Shown in pieces: positions 1 through 7,116 of a stretch of 41,412 nt of DNA. The DNA is taken from contig JASLIG010000019.1 of NCBI GenBank assembly GCA_030152805.1, positions 1 to 41,412 of the forward strand. Direction: 5' to 3'. Origin of the DNA: Solirubrobacterales bacterium. GTDB taxonomy: Bacteria > Actinomycetota > Thermoleophilia > Solirubrobacterales > 70-9. Under the pieces are notes generated by a model. That model did no database searches. It worked only from the letters and a program-made list of their open reading frames with translations, and was not told the origin of the DNA. The position numbers and the translations under genes were made by a program. The first letter of the stretch is position 1; each line of letters opens with the position of its first letter.

Positions 1-323
1 GAGGTGAGCTTGACCAGGTTGGCGAGACCGGTGTCGTTCTCGGCCAGCAGGGTGAGGTGGTTGCGCTCGTACTTCGGCTTCTCCTTGATCGCCGCCACGT
101 CGTCGACGAAGTAGGCCTCGAAGCCGGCGATCGGCTTGATCTCATGCTTCTTGCAGGCCTTGTAGAGGTCGACGGCGCCGTTCATCACGCCGTGGTCGGT
201 GAGGCCGAGGGCGGGCTGTCCCATTTCCGCGGCGCGCGCCGCCATCGCGTCGATCTTGCAGGCGCCGTCGAGCAGCGAGTACTCGCTGTGGGCGTGCAGG
301 TGGACGGCAGAGGGAGTGCTCAC
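1..323 (-). CDS. dnaE: DNA polymerase III alpha subunit, N-terminal part (cut by window edge)
   Basis: Replicative DNA polymerase catalytic subunit; only the first 107 codons lie in the window. The reading starts at a GTG and gives MSTPSAVHLHAHSEYSLLDG, followed by KIDAMAARAAEMGQPALGLTDHGVMNGAVD in pieces. This is the PHP-domain opening of DnaE, with the HxHSEYSLLDG and LTDHG motifs that belong to the PHP metal site. The run ending AENDTGLANLVKLTS is also typical. No good ribosome-binding site precedes the GTG, but the next in-frame start would remove the HxH motif. About 80 nt upstream lies the dispersed structured element (403-522). Whether this is DnaE1 or the error-prone DnaE2 paralogue cannot be told from this fragment; the PHP opening fits either. 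Confidence 0.93.
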   Translation of the reverse strand, partial: MSTPSAVHLHAHSEYSLLDGACKIDAMAARAAEMGQPALGLTDHGVMNGAVDLYKACKKHEIKPIAGFEAYFVDDVAAIKEKPKYERNHLTLLAENDTGLANLVKLT

Positions 324-402
324 GGGGGAGCGATCATGCCAACCGAGTCAGATGGCACGGCCCGGTTTCGTGACACTTTCGCGCTACTTCCGTGGTATTC
401 GC

Positions 403-522
403 GAGGCGGCGATCTCGGGAGGGGTTCCGCTTAACTTTTTCGGTGGAGACGTTCTTGCTGGCGCCTCGAGGAATTGCCGAAAAAGTACAAGACGCTCCAC
501 CCCTCCCGAGATTCGCCGCCTC
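403..522 (-). repeat. Dispersed structured element, copy 1
   Basis: Read on the minus strand, two long arms (outer sequence GAGGCGGCGA then TCTCGGGAGGGGT, and their complement) enclose a core. The core has an inner stem ACTTTTTCGG / CCGAAAAAGT and the motifs AGCGTCTTGTAC, GAGGCGCCAGCAAG and GTTAAGCGGAACCCC. The arms pair over about 23 bp with one bulged A. The core is nearly identical to the element at 14224-14335, while the outer arms differ. It overlaps the last two bases of the stop codon of the Rpf-like gene and ends about 80 nt before dnaE. It is not coding in any shared frame. It could be a 3'-UTR RNA, a terminator-like element or a small mobile palindrome. Confidence 0.85.
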
Positions 523-1540
523 AGCCGCAAACCCAGGCGGATGACCCGGAGTCGGCCCAGATTTCGGCGGCTATGCGGTCCTGTTCGGCCTTCGAAGCGT
601 TTTGGGGTTCGCCCTGGCCGCCGTAAAGCTTCCAGGTGGATGGAAGGATCTGGTAAGCGCCGCCGGCGCCGGAGGAAGGGTTGAGGGCGCTGTAGTTGCC
701 GCCGGACTCGCACATGACTATGTAGGTGGGGATCGAGTAGGGGCCGCCCAGCCAGCGTTCTACGGTGCCTTCTGCTTCTTCGCGGCTGGCGGCTTCGGCG
801 GCCTGAATGTCGCTGACCCAGTCGCTCATCTGAGATTTCAGCTTCGCCAGCGAAGCGGAGCGCTCGGCGGACACGGATTCGAGGTGCGCGGCGGCGGCCT
901 CGGCTTCTTCGCGCACACCGGCGACTTCGGAGCGAGCGGCGGCCAGGCGTTCGTTGTAGGAGTCGACGCGTGCTTTCAGTCTCGCGACGCGCTGCAGTGC
1001 GACGGCGACGGAGCGGCGCACCTGGGCGACGCGGGCGGCGAGGTCGGAGTCGGACTGCTGGATCCGCTCCAGGTATTCGGTGCGCGTGGCGAGCTCGTCG
1101 AGGCTGTCGGCGGCGAGGATAACGCTGGCGGTGCTGGGCGAGCCACTCTCGTAGATCGCGACGAGGCGATCGGCGAGCGCTCCCCGGGCGCGCCGCAACC
1201 GCTTCTTCTCGACCGCCAGCCGGCGCTCGGTCTCGCGCACCTCGGCGGCGATGCGCGCCGCCTTTTCCTCGCCGGTCGTCAGCAGCTCGGCGAGGCGGCG
1301 TTCGCGCTTGCTCGCCGCCGCCGCTTCGCCTTCGGCCGCGGCGAGTTCGCCCTGGGTCGCCTGCAACTCGCCGACCAGCGAGCTCGCTTCTTCGCGGGCC
1401 GTCGAGAGCTTCTGCTGCAGGGCTGAGATGCTGGCGCCGCCAGCCGGGCCGGCCACCAGCGTGGCAGTCCCGATTAGCGCACTGAGGACCACGACGAAGC
1501 GTCCGCGGCATCCTGCCTTTGTCGCGAGCGTTCGCGCCAC
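521..1540 (-). CDS. Secreted coiled-coil protein with C-terminal Rpf/transglycosylase-like domain
   Basis: Likely exported peptidoglycan hydrolase of 339 residues. Residues 1-36 form a basic stretch followed by a hydrophobic signal segment (VVVLSALIGTATLVAGPAGGA). Residues about 38-255 are heptad-rich Ala/Glu/Arg/Leu sequence, predicted coiled coil, resembling the regulatory coil of NlpC/P60 or FtsX-activated hydrolases. Residues about 265-339 look like a resuscitation-promoting-factor or transglycosylase-like domain: CESGGNY with probable catalytic Glu278, then GGAYQILPSTWKLYGG and an ending in AWVCG. Known Rpf domains cleave the glycan strand; the coil presumably positions or gates it. The start is GTG, 17 nt after the upstream 51-residue gene, so the two are probably co-transcribed with argG. 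The stop codon overlaps copy 1 of the dispersed element. Confidence 0.85.
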   Translation of the reverse strand: MARTLATKAGCRGRFVVVLSALIGTATLVAGPAGGASISALQQKLSTAREEASSLVGELQATQGELAAAEGEAAAASKRERRLAELLTTGEEKAARIAAEVRETERRLAVEKKRLRRARGALADRLVAIYESGSPSTASVILAADSLDELATRTEYLERIQQSDSDLAARVAQVRRSVAVALQRVARLKARVDSYNERLAAARSEVAGVREEAEAAAAHLESVSAERSASLAKLKSQMSDWVSDIQAAEAASREEAEGTVERWLGGPYSIPTYIVMCESGGNYSALNPSSGAGGAYQILPSTWKLYGGQGEPQNASKAEQDRIAAEIWADSGSSAWVCG

Positions 1541-1557
1541 GAACCCCCGAGGCTACG

Positions 1558-1713
1558 CTAGCCCTCGGGGACGTTACGGGTCGCGGCATAAGCCGCAATC
1601 GCCAATGCAATGGCGGCGATGCCCGCGCCGATGCGGATCTGGCGGCGGTAGCGGCGGCGGACGTACTTGATCGCGAAGCGGACCGCGACCTTGCCGAGTT
1701 TGTCGTAGGCCAT
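1558..1713 (-). CDS. 51-residue basic membrane peptide
   Basis: A short gene giving MAYDKLGKVAVRFAIKYVRR, then a strongly basic RYRRQIRI segment, then a hydrophobic stretch IGAGIAAIALAIAAYAA (about residues 28-44) and the tail TRNVPEG. This predicts a single-span membrane peptide with a positively charged cytoplasmic N-terminus. A strong Shine-Dalgarno sequence, GGAGAAGGAG, lies inside the final codons of argG, and the ATG is only 3 nt past the argG stop, so it is translated from the same message. I do not recognise a family; the function is unknown. The ribosome-binding site, operon position and membrane pattern make it a real gene rather than chance. Confidence 0.75.
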   Translation of the reverse strand: MAYDKLGKVAVRFAIKYVRRRYRRQIRIGAGIAAIALAIAAYAATRNVPEG

Positions 1714-1716
1714 GCG

Positions 1717-2988
1717 TTACTCCTTCTCCCCGCGCTGTCGGATGCGGTGCGCCATCCGCGACTGCAGCGTCCAAAGCTCGATGAAGCCGGGTGAGGCGGT
1801 CTGGGAGAAGAGCCCGCCCGACTCGGCGAAGGAAGCGAGGTCGGCGTCGTAGACGGCATTGGGCGAGGAACGCGTCACCACGCGCACGCTGCCCTTGTAG
1901 AGCTTGAGACCGACCGTCCCGGTCACCTGGGCGTTGACCGCCTCCATGTAGGCGTCGAGATCGCCGCGCAGCGGCTCCCACCAGAGCCCGGCGTATACGA
2001 GATAGGCCCACTGGCGGTCGAGGTCGGGCTTGAACTGGTTCTGGTGGATCGTGCAGACCAGCTTCTCCAGCTCCTGGTGAGCCGTGAGCAGGATCGCCGC
2101 CGCGGGCACCTCGTAGACGTCACGCACCTTGAGCCCGACGATGCGGTCCTCGATGTGGTCGACGATGCCGACGCCGTGGCGGCAGCCGATCTCGGCAGCC
2201 CGTTCGAGCAGATCGACCGGGGCCAGGCGCTCGCCGCCGAGCGCGACCGGGATGCCCGCCTCGAACTCGACGGTGACCGTCTCGGGCTCGCTCGGAGCCT
2301 GCTCGGGACGGGTGACCAGCTGGAAGACGTCGTCCTCGGGCGCATGGTCGAGATCCTCTATCCAGCGTCCCTCGGAGGAACGACCCCAGAGGTTGTCGTC
2401 GATCGAGTAGGGCGCCACCTCGGTGCCGCCCTTGACCGGGATCCCGTGCTCGCGGGCGTAGGCGATCTCCTCCTCGCGGCCCATCTGCCAGGAGCGCACC
2501 GGCGCGATCGTCTTCAACTCCGGCGCCAGGGTCGCCACCGTGCCCTCAATCCGCACCTGGTCGTTGCCCTTGCCGGTGCAGCCGTGGGCAATCGTGTCGC
2601 AGCCGCTGCGGCGAGCTTGCTCGACCGCGAGCTTGGCGATCAGCGGCCGGCCCAGCGCGGTGAAGAGCGGGTAGCCGCCGCCGTAGAGCGCGTTGGCCTT
2701 GATCGCGGGGATGACGTAGTCGCGGGCGAACTCCTCGCGGGCGTCGACGACGTGGCACTCGAGCGCGCCCAGTCGCTTTGCCTTGTCTTCGATCACCGCG
2801 TAGTCCTCGCCCGGCTGGCCGAGGTTGACGGTGAGGCAGACGACCTCGGCCCCGTAGGAATCCTGGATCCACTTCAGCATCACGCTGGTGTCGAGACCGC
2901 CCGAGTAGAGCAGCAGTACGCGGCGCACGTCGGCGGGATCGGCCTCGTAGGAGGCGGTGCGGATATCGGCTGGAGAGTCCGGCGTCAT
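1717..2988 (-). CDS. argG: Argininosuccinate synthase
   Basis: Joins citrulline and aspartate using ATP, the penultimate step of arginine synthesis in the cytoplasm. The 423-residue product has the ATP pyrophosphatase P-loop YSGGLDTS at 28-35 and the signature HGCTGKGNDQVR at 135-146. It also carries the family runs APVRSWQM, YSIDDNLWGRS and EDRIVGLKVRDVYEVP. The length is usual, with a slightly extended N-terminus (about 20 residues before VRRVLLLYSGG). ATG is used without an obvious ribosome-binding site; CAATAG lies just upstream. It is separated from the rest of the arg cluster by two unrecognised genes and a 73-nt gap. argH is not in the window. Confidence 0.97.
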   Translation of the reverse strand: MTPDSPADIRTASYEADPADVRRVLLLYSGGLDTSVMLKWIQDSYGAEVVCLTVNLGQPGEDYAVIEDKAKRLGALECHVVDAREEFARDYVIPAIKANALYGGGYPLFTALGRPLIAKLAVEQARRSGCDTIAHGCTGKGNDQVRIEGTVATLAPELKTIAPVRSWQMGREEEIAYAREHGIPVKGGTEVAPYSIDDNLWGRSSEGRWIEDLDHAPEDDVFQLVTRPEQAPSEPETVTVEFEAGIPVALGGERLAPVDLLERAAEIGCRHGVGIVDHIEDRIVGLKVRDVYEVPAAAILLTAHQELEKLVCTIHQNQFKPDLDRQWAYLVYAGLWWEPLRGDLDAYMEAVNAQVTGTVGLKLYKGSVRVVTRSSPNAVYDADLASFAESGGLFSQTASPGFIELWTLQSRMAHRIRQRGEKE

Positions 2989-3061
2989 TTAGCTATTGGT
3001 TCCCACTCCAATCGCCACGGACTCGAACAACCGGATGTCACCGTGTCGATTGGGGTGCTCA

Positions 3062-3415
3062 CTAAGGCGCGCCGATACCGCCGCTGCCATTTTCACCTTC
3101 GGGCGGCGGCGTGGTCGTCGTTTCCGTCGTCGTGGTTTCCGCGGTCGTTTCTTCGCTCGGGGTCGTGGTGGTCGTCTCCGTGGTCGAGCCGGTCGTCGTC
3201 TCGGTCGTCGAGCCGGTGGTCGAGGCGGATTCACTGGGCGCCGTGGTCACGGTCGAAGTCGTACCGCTGTCGCCGCTGCTCGCGATCACGACGACGGCGA
3301 CGACCAGCCCGACGATCACCGCGATCAGGCCGGCGATGACGAGCCGCGCGTTGCCGCGCGGGTGCTCGGGCTCGTCATCGGGCTGGCGCATCATCCGGGT
3401 CGGATCCTCGTGCAT
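3062..3415 (-). CDS. Single-span membrane protein with Thr/Ser/Glu-rich extracytoplasmic tail
   Basis: 117 residues, no recognised family. Residues 1-22 are polar (MHEDPTRMMRQPDDEPEHPR). Residues about 24-46 are one transmembrane helix (ARLVIAGLIAVIVGLVVAVV). The rest is a low-complexity tail of repeated TTT/ETT/TST units ending PPPEGENGSGGIGAP. The likely topology is cytoplasmic N-terminus and external tail. Such Thr-rich tails act as spacers or wall-spanning stalks in Gram-positive proteins, but no function follows from this. It lies 3 nt after the preceding gene in the arg cluster and is presumably co-transcribed with argD and argG. It and its neighbour occupy the place where argF and argR stand in mycobacteria. 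Confidence 0.7.
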   Translation of the reverse strand: MHEDPTRMMRQPDDEPEHPRGNARLVIAGLIAVIVGLVVAVVVIASSGDSGTTSTVTTAPSESASTTGSTTETTTGSTTETTTTTPSEETTAETTTTETTTTPPPEGENGSGGIGAP

Positions 3416-3418
3416 GGC

Positions 3419-3862
3419 TTACTCCTCCGGTCCGAGTATCGCGTCGAGTATCCCGCTGGTGTCGGCAATGTCGAAGCCACTGCGCAGGCGCTCCTCGATC
3501 TCCTCGCGGCTGCTGCCGGAGACCGCCATCTGGGTGGCGAGCAGGCGGGCGCCGGCAGAGCCCGCGCGGCCGCTGTGAAGCGGTTGGGCTGGCGGCTCGG
3601 GCACTGCTTCGACCGGTTGCAGGTGGGACTCGCGGCGCGGCCCGCTCGACGGATCGAGCTCGTCGGCGAGGGCGCGCAGGCGTTCGGCGACGAGCCGGTC
3701 GGCGCGGGCGCTCGCCTCGGAGATCTGCTGGCGGGCCTGCTCCTCGGCGTCGTCGATCACCTTGGTGGCGGCCTGCTCGGCCGCCTCGACGATCGCGGCC
3801 AAGCGCTCGGCAGTCGAAGTGGTCAGCGCGCGCGGTTCTTTCGGGTGCTTCTTCGAGCTCAT
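3419..3862 (-). CDS. Hypothetical coiled-coil protein in the arginine cluster
   Basis: 147 residues; the start codon overlaps the argD stop (ATGA), showing translational coupling. Residues about 18-70 are a charged heptad-like helix (AERLAAIVEAAEQAATKVID, then DDAEEQARQQISEASARADR), similar in style to actinobacterial DivIVA-like or F-type-ATPase-b-like coils. A Pro-rich linker follows, then a helical end with SGSSREEIEERLRSGFDI. There are no transmembrane segments and no catalytic motif that I recognise. It could assemble at the membrane or cell pole, but that is only suggested by the coil. It is not ArgR: no winged helix or arginine-binding segment is seen. Confidence 0.7.
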   Translation of the reverse strand: MSSKKHPKEPRALTTSTAERLAAIVEAAEQAATKVIDDAEEQARQQISEASARADRLVAERLRALADELDPSSGPRRESHLQPVEAVPEPPAQPLHSGRAGSAGARLLATQMAVSGSSREEIEERLRSGFDIADTSGILDAILGPEE

Positions 3863-5049
3863 TGGGCGGCGTAGCTTAGGAGCGCGGCGCCAATCGTGGC
3901 GACGGCTCGATCGACCTGGTCTGAATCGACCGTCAGCGGCGGCAGCAGCCGCACCGTGCTCGGCTCGGGAACGTTGACGATCAGGCCGCGCTCGAGCAGG
4001 TCGGCGCCGATTGCGGCGGCGTCGATCCCCGCGGCTAGCCCGACGCCCAGCATCAGCCCGCGGCCGCGCACCTCCTCGACTCCGTCGAGACCGAGCAGGG
4101 CCTCGCGCAGCCCGGCACCGTGCTCGCGCACGTGACGCAGCAGCGCCGCGTCGTTGACGATGTCAAGCACGGCGAGCGCTGCCGCGCAGGTGACCGGACC
4201 GCCGGCGAAGGTCGAGCCGTGGTCGCCGGGCGCGAGCACCTCGCCGGCCTCGGGCGTGGTTACGCAGGCGCCGATCGGCATGCCGCCGCCGAGCGCCTTG
4301 GCGCTGGTCAGCACGTCCGGGCGCACCGGCATCTGCTCGTATGCCCAGAGCGAGCCGGTCCGGCCCATGCCCGTCTGGATCTCGTCGAAGATCAGCAGCG
4401 CGCCGACCTCGTCGCAGACCTGGCGAGCGGCAAGCAGCGCCTCGTCGCTGAGCGGGTAGATGCCGGCCTCGCCCTGGATCGGCTCGATCAGGACCGCGGC
4501 CGTCTGCGTCCCCACCGCCGCCCGCAGGGCCTCGGCGTCGTTCAGCGGCACCGAGCGGAAGCCGGGCAGCATCGGCCCCAGGTCGGGATTGGCGGCAAGC
4601 GCCGGGGTCGCCGCGAGGGCGCCGTAGGTGCGGCCGTGGAAGTCGCGCTCGAAGCTGACGATCTCGGGCGCCTCGATACCGCGGCGGTGGGCGTGCTTGC
4701 GGGCGATCTTGATCGCGCACTCGTTGGCCTCGGTGCCCGAGTTGGAGAAGAAGACGCGGCCGCCGAGGCTCGACTCCGAGAGCCGTTCGGCCAGCCGCAC
4801 CATCGGCTCGGTGTAGAAGAGGTTGGAGGTGTGCATGAGGCGGCCGGCCTGCTCGCGCACCGCTTCGACCACCTCGGGATTGCAGTGGCCGACCGAGCAG
4901 ACCGAGATGCCGCCGAGGAAGTCGAGGTACTCCACGCCCTCGGCGTCCCAGAGCAGCGCCCCCTCGCCCCGCACGAACTCGACCGGGGCGCGCTTGTAGG
5001 TGCGCATCAGATAGCGCTCCTCCAGCGCCTGCAGGTCGGTCAGGTTCAT
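3859..5049 (-). CDS. argD: Acetylornithine aminotransferase
   Basis: PLP-dependent class III aminotransferase that makes N-acetylornithine from the semialdehyde produced by ArgC. The 396 residues include SGTEANE at 104-110 (phosphate binding), the DEIQTG box at 222-227 with the pyridine-nitrogen Asp, and the Schiff-base lysine K251 in TSAKALGGGMPIGA. GSTFAGGPVTCAAALAVLD completes the signature. The length is standard. The ATG overlaps the argB stop by 4 nt and the gene's own stop overlaps the next ATG, so it sits inside a tightly coupled operon. Ornithine or succinyl-diaminopimelate aminotransferase activity is possible in this family, but the neighbours make ArgD the clear choice. Confidence 0.96.
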   Translation of the reverse strand: MNLTDLQALEERYLMRTYKRAPVEFVRGEGALLWDAEGVEYLDFLGGISVCSVGHCNPEVVEAVREQAGRLMHTSNLFYTEPMVRLAERLSESSLGGRVFFSNSGTEANECAIKIARKHAHRRGIEAPEIVSFERDFHGRTYGALAATPALAANPDLGPMLPGFRSVPLNDAEALRAAVGTQTAAVLIEPIQGEAGIYPLSDEALLAARQVCDEVGALLIFDEIQTGMGRTGSLWAYEQMPVRPDVLTSAKALGGGMPIGACVTTPEAGEVLAPGDHGSTFAGGPVTCAAALAVLDIVNDAALLRHVREHGAGLREALLGLDGVEEVRGRGLMLGVGLAAGIDAAAIGADLLERGLIVNVPEPSTVRLLPPLTVDSDQVDRAVATIGAALLSYAAQ

Positions 5050-5915
5050 TCCGTCACCATCGTGCCGATGCCGGCGTCAGTGAAGAGCTCGACCAGCAGC
5101 GAGTGCGGCTGGCGGCCGTCGATGATGTGGGCGGATTGGGCGCCGCCGCGGATCGCGTTGACGCAGGCACAGAGCTTCGGCCGCATGCCACCGTCGATCC
5201 CGGCCAGTTGCTCCTCAACCTCGGCGACGGTGGCGCGGGAGATCAGCGAGCCGTTGTCGCCGGCGTCGGCGAGCCAGCCCTCGACGTCGGTGAGGAAGAT
5301 CGCCTTGTGGGCGCCGAGCGCGGCGGCGACCTTGCCGGCAGCCTCGTCGGCGTTGACGTTGTAGGACTGGCCGGCGCGGTCGGAGGCGGAGGAGGCGATC
5401 ACGGGGATGTAGTCGGCGGCGATGTGGTTCAGCACGTCCACGTCGACCCGCTCGATCGAGCCGACGAAGCCGACCTGCTCGGCGTTGGCGACCGGGGCGA
5501 CCTCGAACATCGAGCCGTCGCTGCCCGAGAGGCCGACCGCGGGTTGACCGTGGCGGTTCAGCCGCTGAACGATGTCGGAGTTGAGCTTGCCGAGCAGGAC
5601 CATCTGCGCCACCTCGACCGTCTCCGCGTCGGATACCCGCAGGCCCTCGTGGAAGCGCACCTCCATGCCAAGGCGGTCCATGTACTCGGTGATCTCGGGG
5701 CCGCCGCCGTGCACGACGATCGGGTTGAGGCCGACGTACTTGAGCAGCACCACATCGGTGGCGAAGGCCTCGCGCAGGGCCTCGTCGCGCATCGCGGCGC
5801 CGCCGTACTTGATCACCACCGTGCGGCCGTGGAACTCGCGGATGTAGGGCAGCGCCTCCATCAGCGTCTCGACGCTGACTCCGGACGCCCGCGATTGCGG
5901 CGCCTGCTCGGTCAT
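5046..5915 (-). CDS. argB: Acetylglutamate kinase
   Basis: Phosphorylates N-acetylglutamate, usually the controlled step of the cyclic arginine pathway. The product is 289 residues. It has the amino-acid kinase phosphate loop KYGGAAM at 36-42, HGGGPEI at 69-75, and NVNADEAAGKVAAALGAHKA plus FLTDVEGWL near the C-terminal ATP site. The N-terminal helix before KYGG (VETLMEALPYIREFHG) is of the kind found in hexameric, arginine-inhibited enzymes, so feedback inhibition is inferred. I chose the ATG that follows a clear AAGGGGG ribosome-binding site; the frame stays open upstream, but that stretch overlaps argJ. There is a 22-nt gap from argJ. Confidence 0.96.
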   Translation of the reverse strand: MTEQAPQSRASGVSVETLMEALPYIREFHGRTVVIKYGGAAMRDEALREAFATDVVLLKYVGLNPIVVHGGGPEITEYMDRLGMEVRFHEGLRVSDAETVEVAQMVLLGKLNSDIVQRLNRHGQPAVGLSGSDGSMFEVAPVANAEQVGFVGSIERVDVDVLNHIAADYIPVIASSASDRAGQSYNVNADEAAGKVAAALGAHKAIFLTDVEGWLADAGDNGSLISRATVAEVEEQLAGIDGGMRPKLCACVNAIRGGAQSAHIIDGRQPHSLLVELFTDAGIGTMVTE

Positions 5916-5937
5916 CGCTGCCCCCTTTCGCTCGCGG

Positions 5938-7116
5938 TCATGTCGTGTATTCGCCGTTGATGCGGACGTACTCGTAGCCGAGGTCCGAGAACCAGACGTG
6001 GGTGCCGTGCTCGCCGCGGTCGAGCCGCAGGCCGATCTCGGCCTCGGCGACGTCGGCGCCCAGCTCGCCGTTGTCGATGTTCCCGGCCCCGATCTCCTCC
6101 AGGTCCTCGCCGGCGAGAGCCATGCCGGCGGCCTGGGCGATCCGGCCCCAGTTGGGGTCGCGGCCGAAGAGCGCAGTCTTGACCAGGGGCGAGTTGGCGA
6201 TCGCCCGGGCAACGCGCTCGGCCTCGGCCTGCGAAGCGGCGCCGTCGACCTGGATCCGGCCGACCCTGGTCGAGCCCTCGCCGTCGGCGACGACCTCGAT
6301 CGCCAGCTGCGTGAGCAACGCCTCGAGCAGCCCCTCGGGCAGCGGCGCGCCGGCCGTGCCGGTCGCCTGCAGGAGCAGGGTGTCGTTGGTGCTCATCTGG
6401 CCGTCGACGGTGATCCGCTCGAAGGAAGCGTCGCAGGCTGCACGCAGGGTCGAGTCCGGATCCTCGACCACGGCGTCGGTCTGGACGAAGCAGAGCATCG
6501 TCGCCATGTTCGGCTGGATCATGCCGCCCCCCTTCGCCTGGGCGGAGACAGTCACGCCACCGGCGCGCAGGGTGCAGCGCTTGGGCCAGCGGTCGGTAGT
6601 GAGGATCGCGTCGGAGAAGGCCGCTCCGCCGGCGGGCGAGAGGTCGTCCGCCGCCTCGCCGATACCGCCCAGCACCGCCTCGATCGGCAGCGGCACGCCG
6701 ATCACTCCGGTCTCGGCGACCGCGACCGTCTCCGGGCGCAGGCCGAGCCTCTCAGCCGCCGCGTCGCACATTGCCACCGCGTCGGCGTAGCCCTGCTCGC
6801 CGGTCTCGGCGTTGGCGTTGCCCGCGTTGACCACGGCAGCGCGGATCGCGCCCCGCTCGCAGCGCTTGCGGCAGACCCGCACCGGCGCCGCCGCCGAGGC
6901 GTTGCGGGTGAGCATGATGGCGGAGGAGACGCTCTCCTCGTCGCAGATCAGCAGGCCGACGTCGGTCTTGCCGCCACCCTTGAGCCCGCAGTGCGCGGCG
7001 CCGGCGCGAAAGCCGGGGGCGAGCTGGGTGGGATCGAGCTCCTCGACGCCCGGCGGCGGCTGCACCCAGCGCGACTTGAAGAACGAGCCCCGGCTCCGGG
7101 TGGCCGCCGCACTCAC
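5938..7116 (-). CDS. argJ: Bifunctional glutamate N-acetyltransferase / ornithine acetyltransferase
   Basis: Recycles the acetyl group from N-acetylornithine to glutamate, giving the cyclic arginine route; bifunctional members also use acetyl-CoA. The product is 392 residues. The precursor cuts itself before a conserved threonine, here in KGGGMIQPNMATML with cleavage expected between Ala205 and Thr206. Other family runs are VNAGNANA, TGVIGVPLP, VDGQMSTNDT and GRDPNWGRI. The start is GTG, overlapping the argC stop (GTGA). The open frame continues about 185 codons upstream, but only as a shadow of argC. Whether the enzyme is mono- or bifunctional cannot be read from the sequence. Confidence 0.96.
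   Translation of the reverse strand: MSAAATRSRGSFFKSRWVQPPPGVEELDPTQLAPGFRAGAAHCGLKGGGKTDVGLLICDEESVSSAIMLTRNASAAAPVRVCRKRCERGAIRAAVVNAGNANAETGEQGYADAVAMCDAAAERLGLRPETVAVAETGVIGVPLPIEAVLGGIGEAADDLSPAGGAAFSDAILTTDRWPKRCTLRAGGVTVSAQAKGGGMIQPNMATMLCFVQTDAVVEDPDSTLRAACDASFERITVDGQMSTNDTLLLQATGTAGAPLPEGLLEALLTQLAIEVVADGEGSTRVGRIQVDGAASQAEAERVARAIANSPLVKTALFGRDPNWGRIAQAAGMALAGEDLEEIGAGNIDNGELGADVAEAEIGLRLDRGEHGTHVWFSDLGYEYVRINGEYTT

Noticed and set aside
403..522. Reading the dispersed element as a short conserved peptide (frames giving ...RLVLF... and ...KKLSGTP...)
   Set aside because: Copy 2 has a stop in the frame that is open in copy 1, and the conservation follows stems and loops rather than codons.
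384..1859. Long Arg/Pro-rich open frames opposite to or out of phase with real genes (here and across pheT, pheS, rpmI-wecB and rodA)
   Set aside because: They are shadow frames typical of high-GC coding DNA, with no domain, ribosome-binding site or independent support.
2989..3061. tRNA-like T arm (TTCGAGTCC) upstream of argG
   Set aside because: The flanking bases do not form the T stem and no acceptor or anticodon arm is present.
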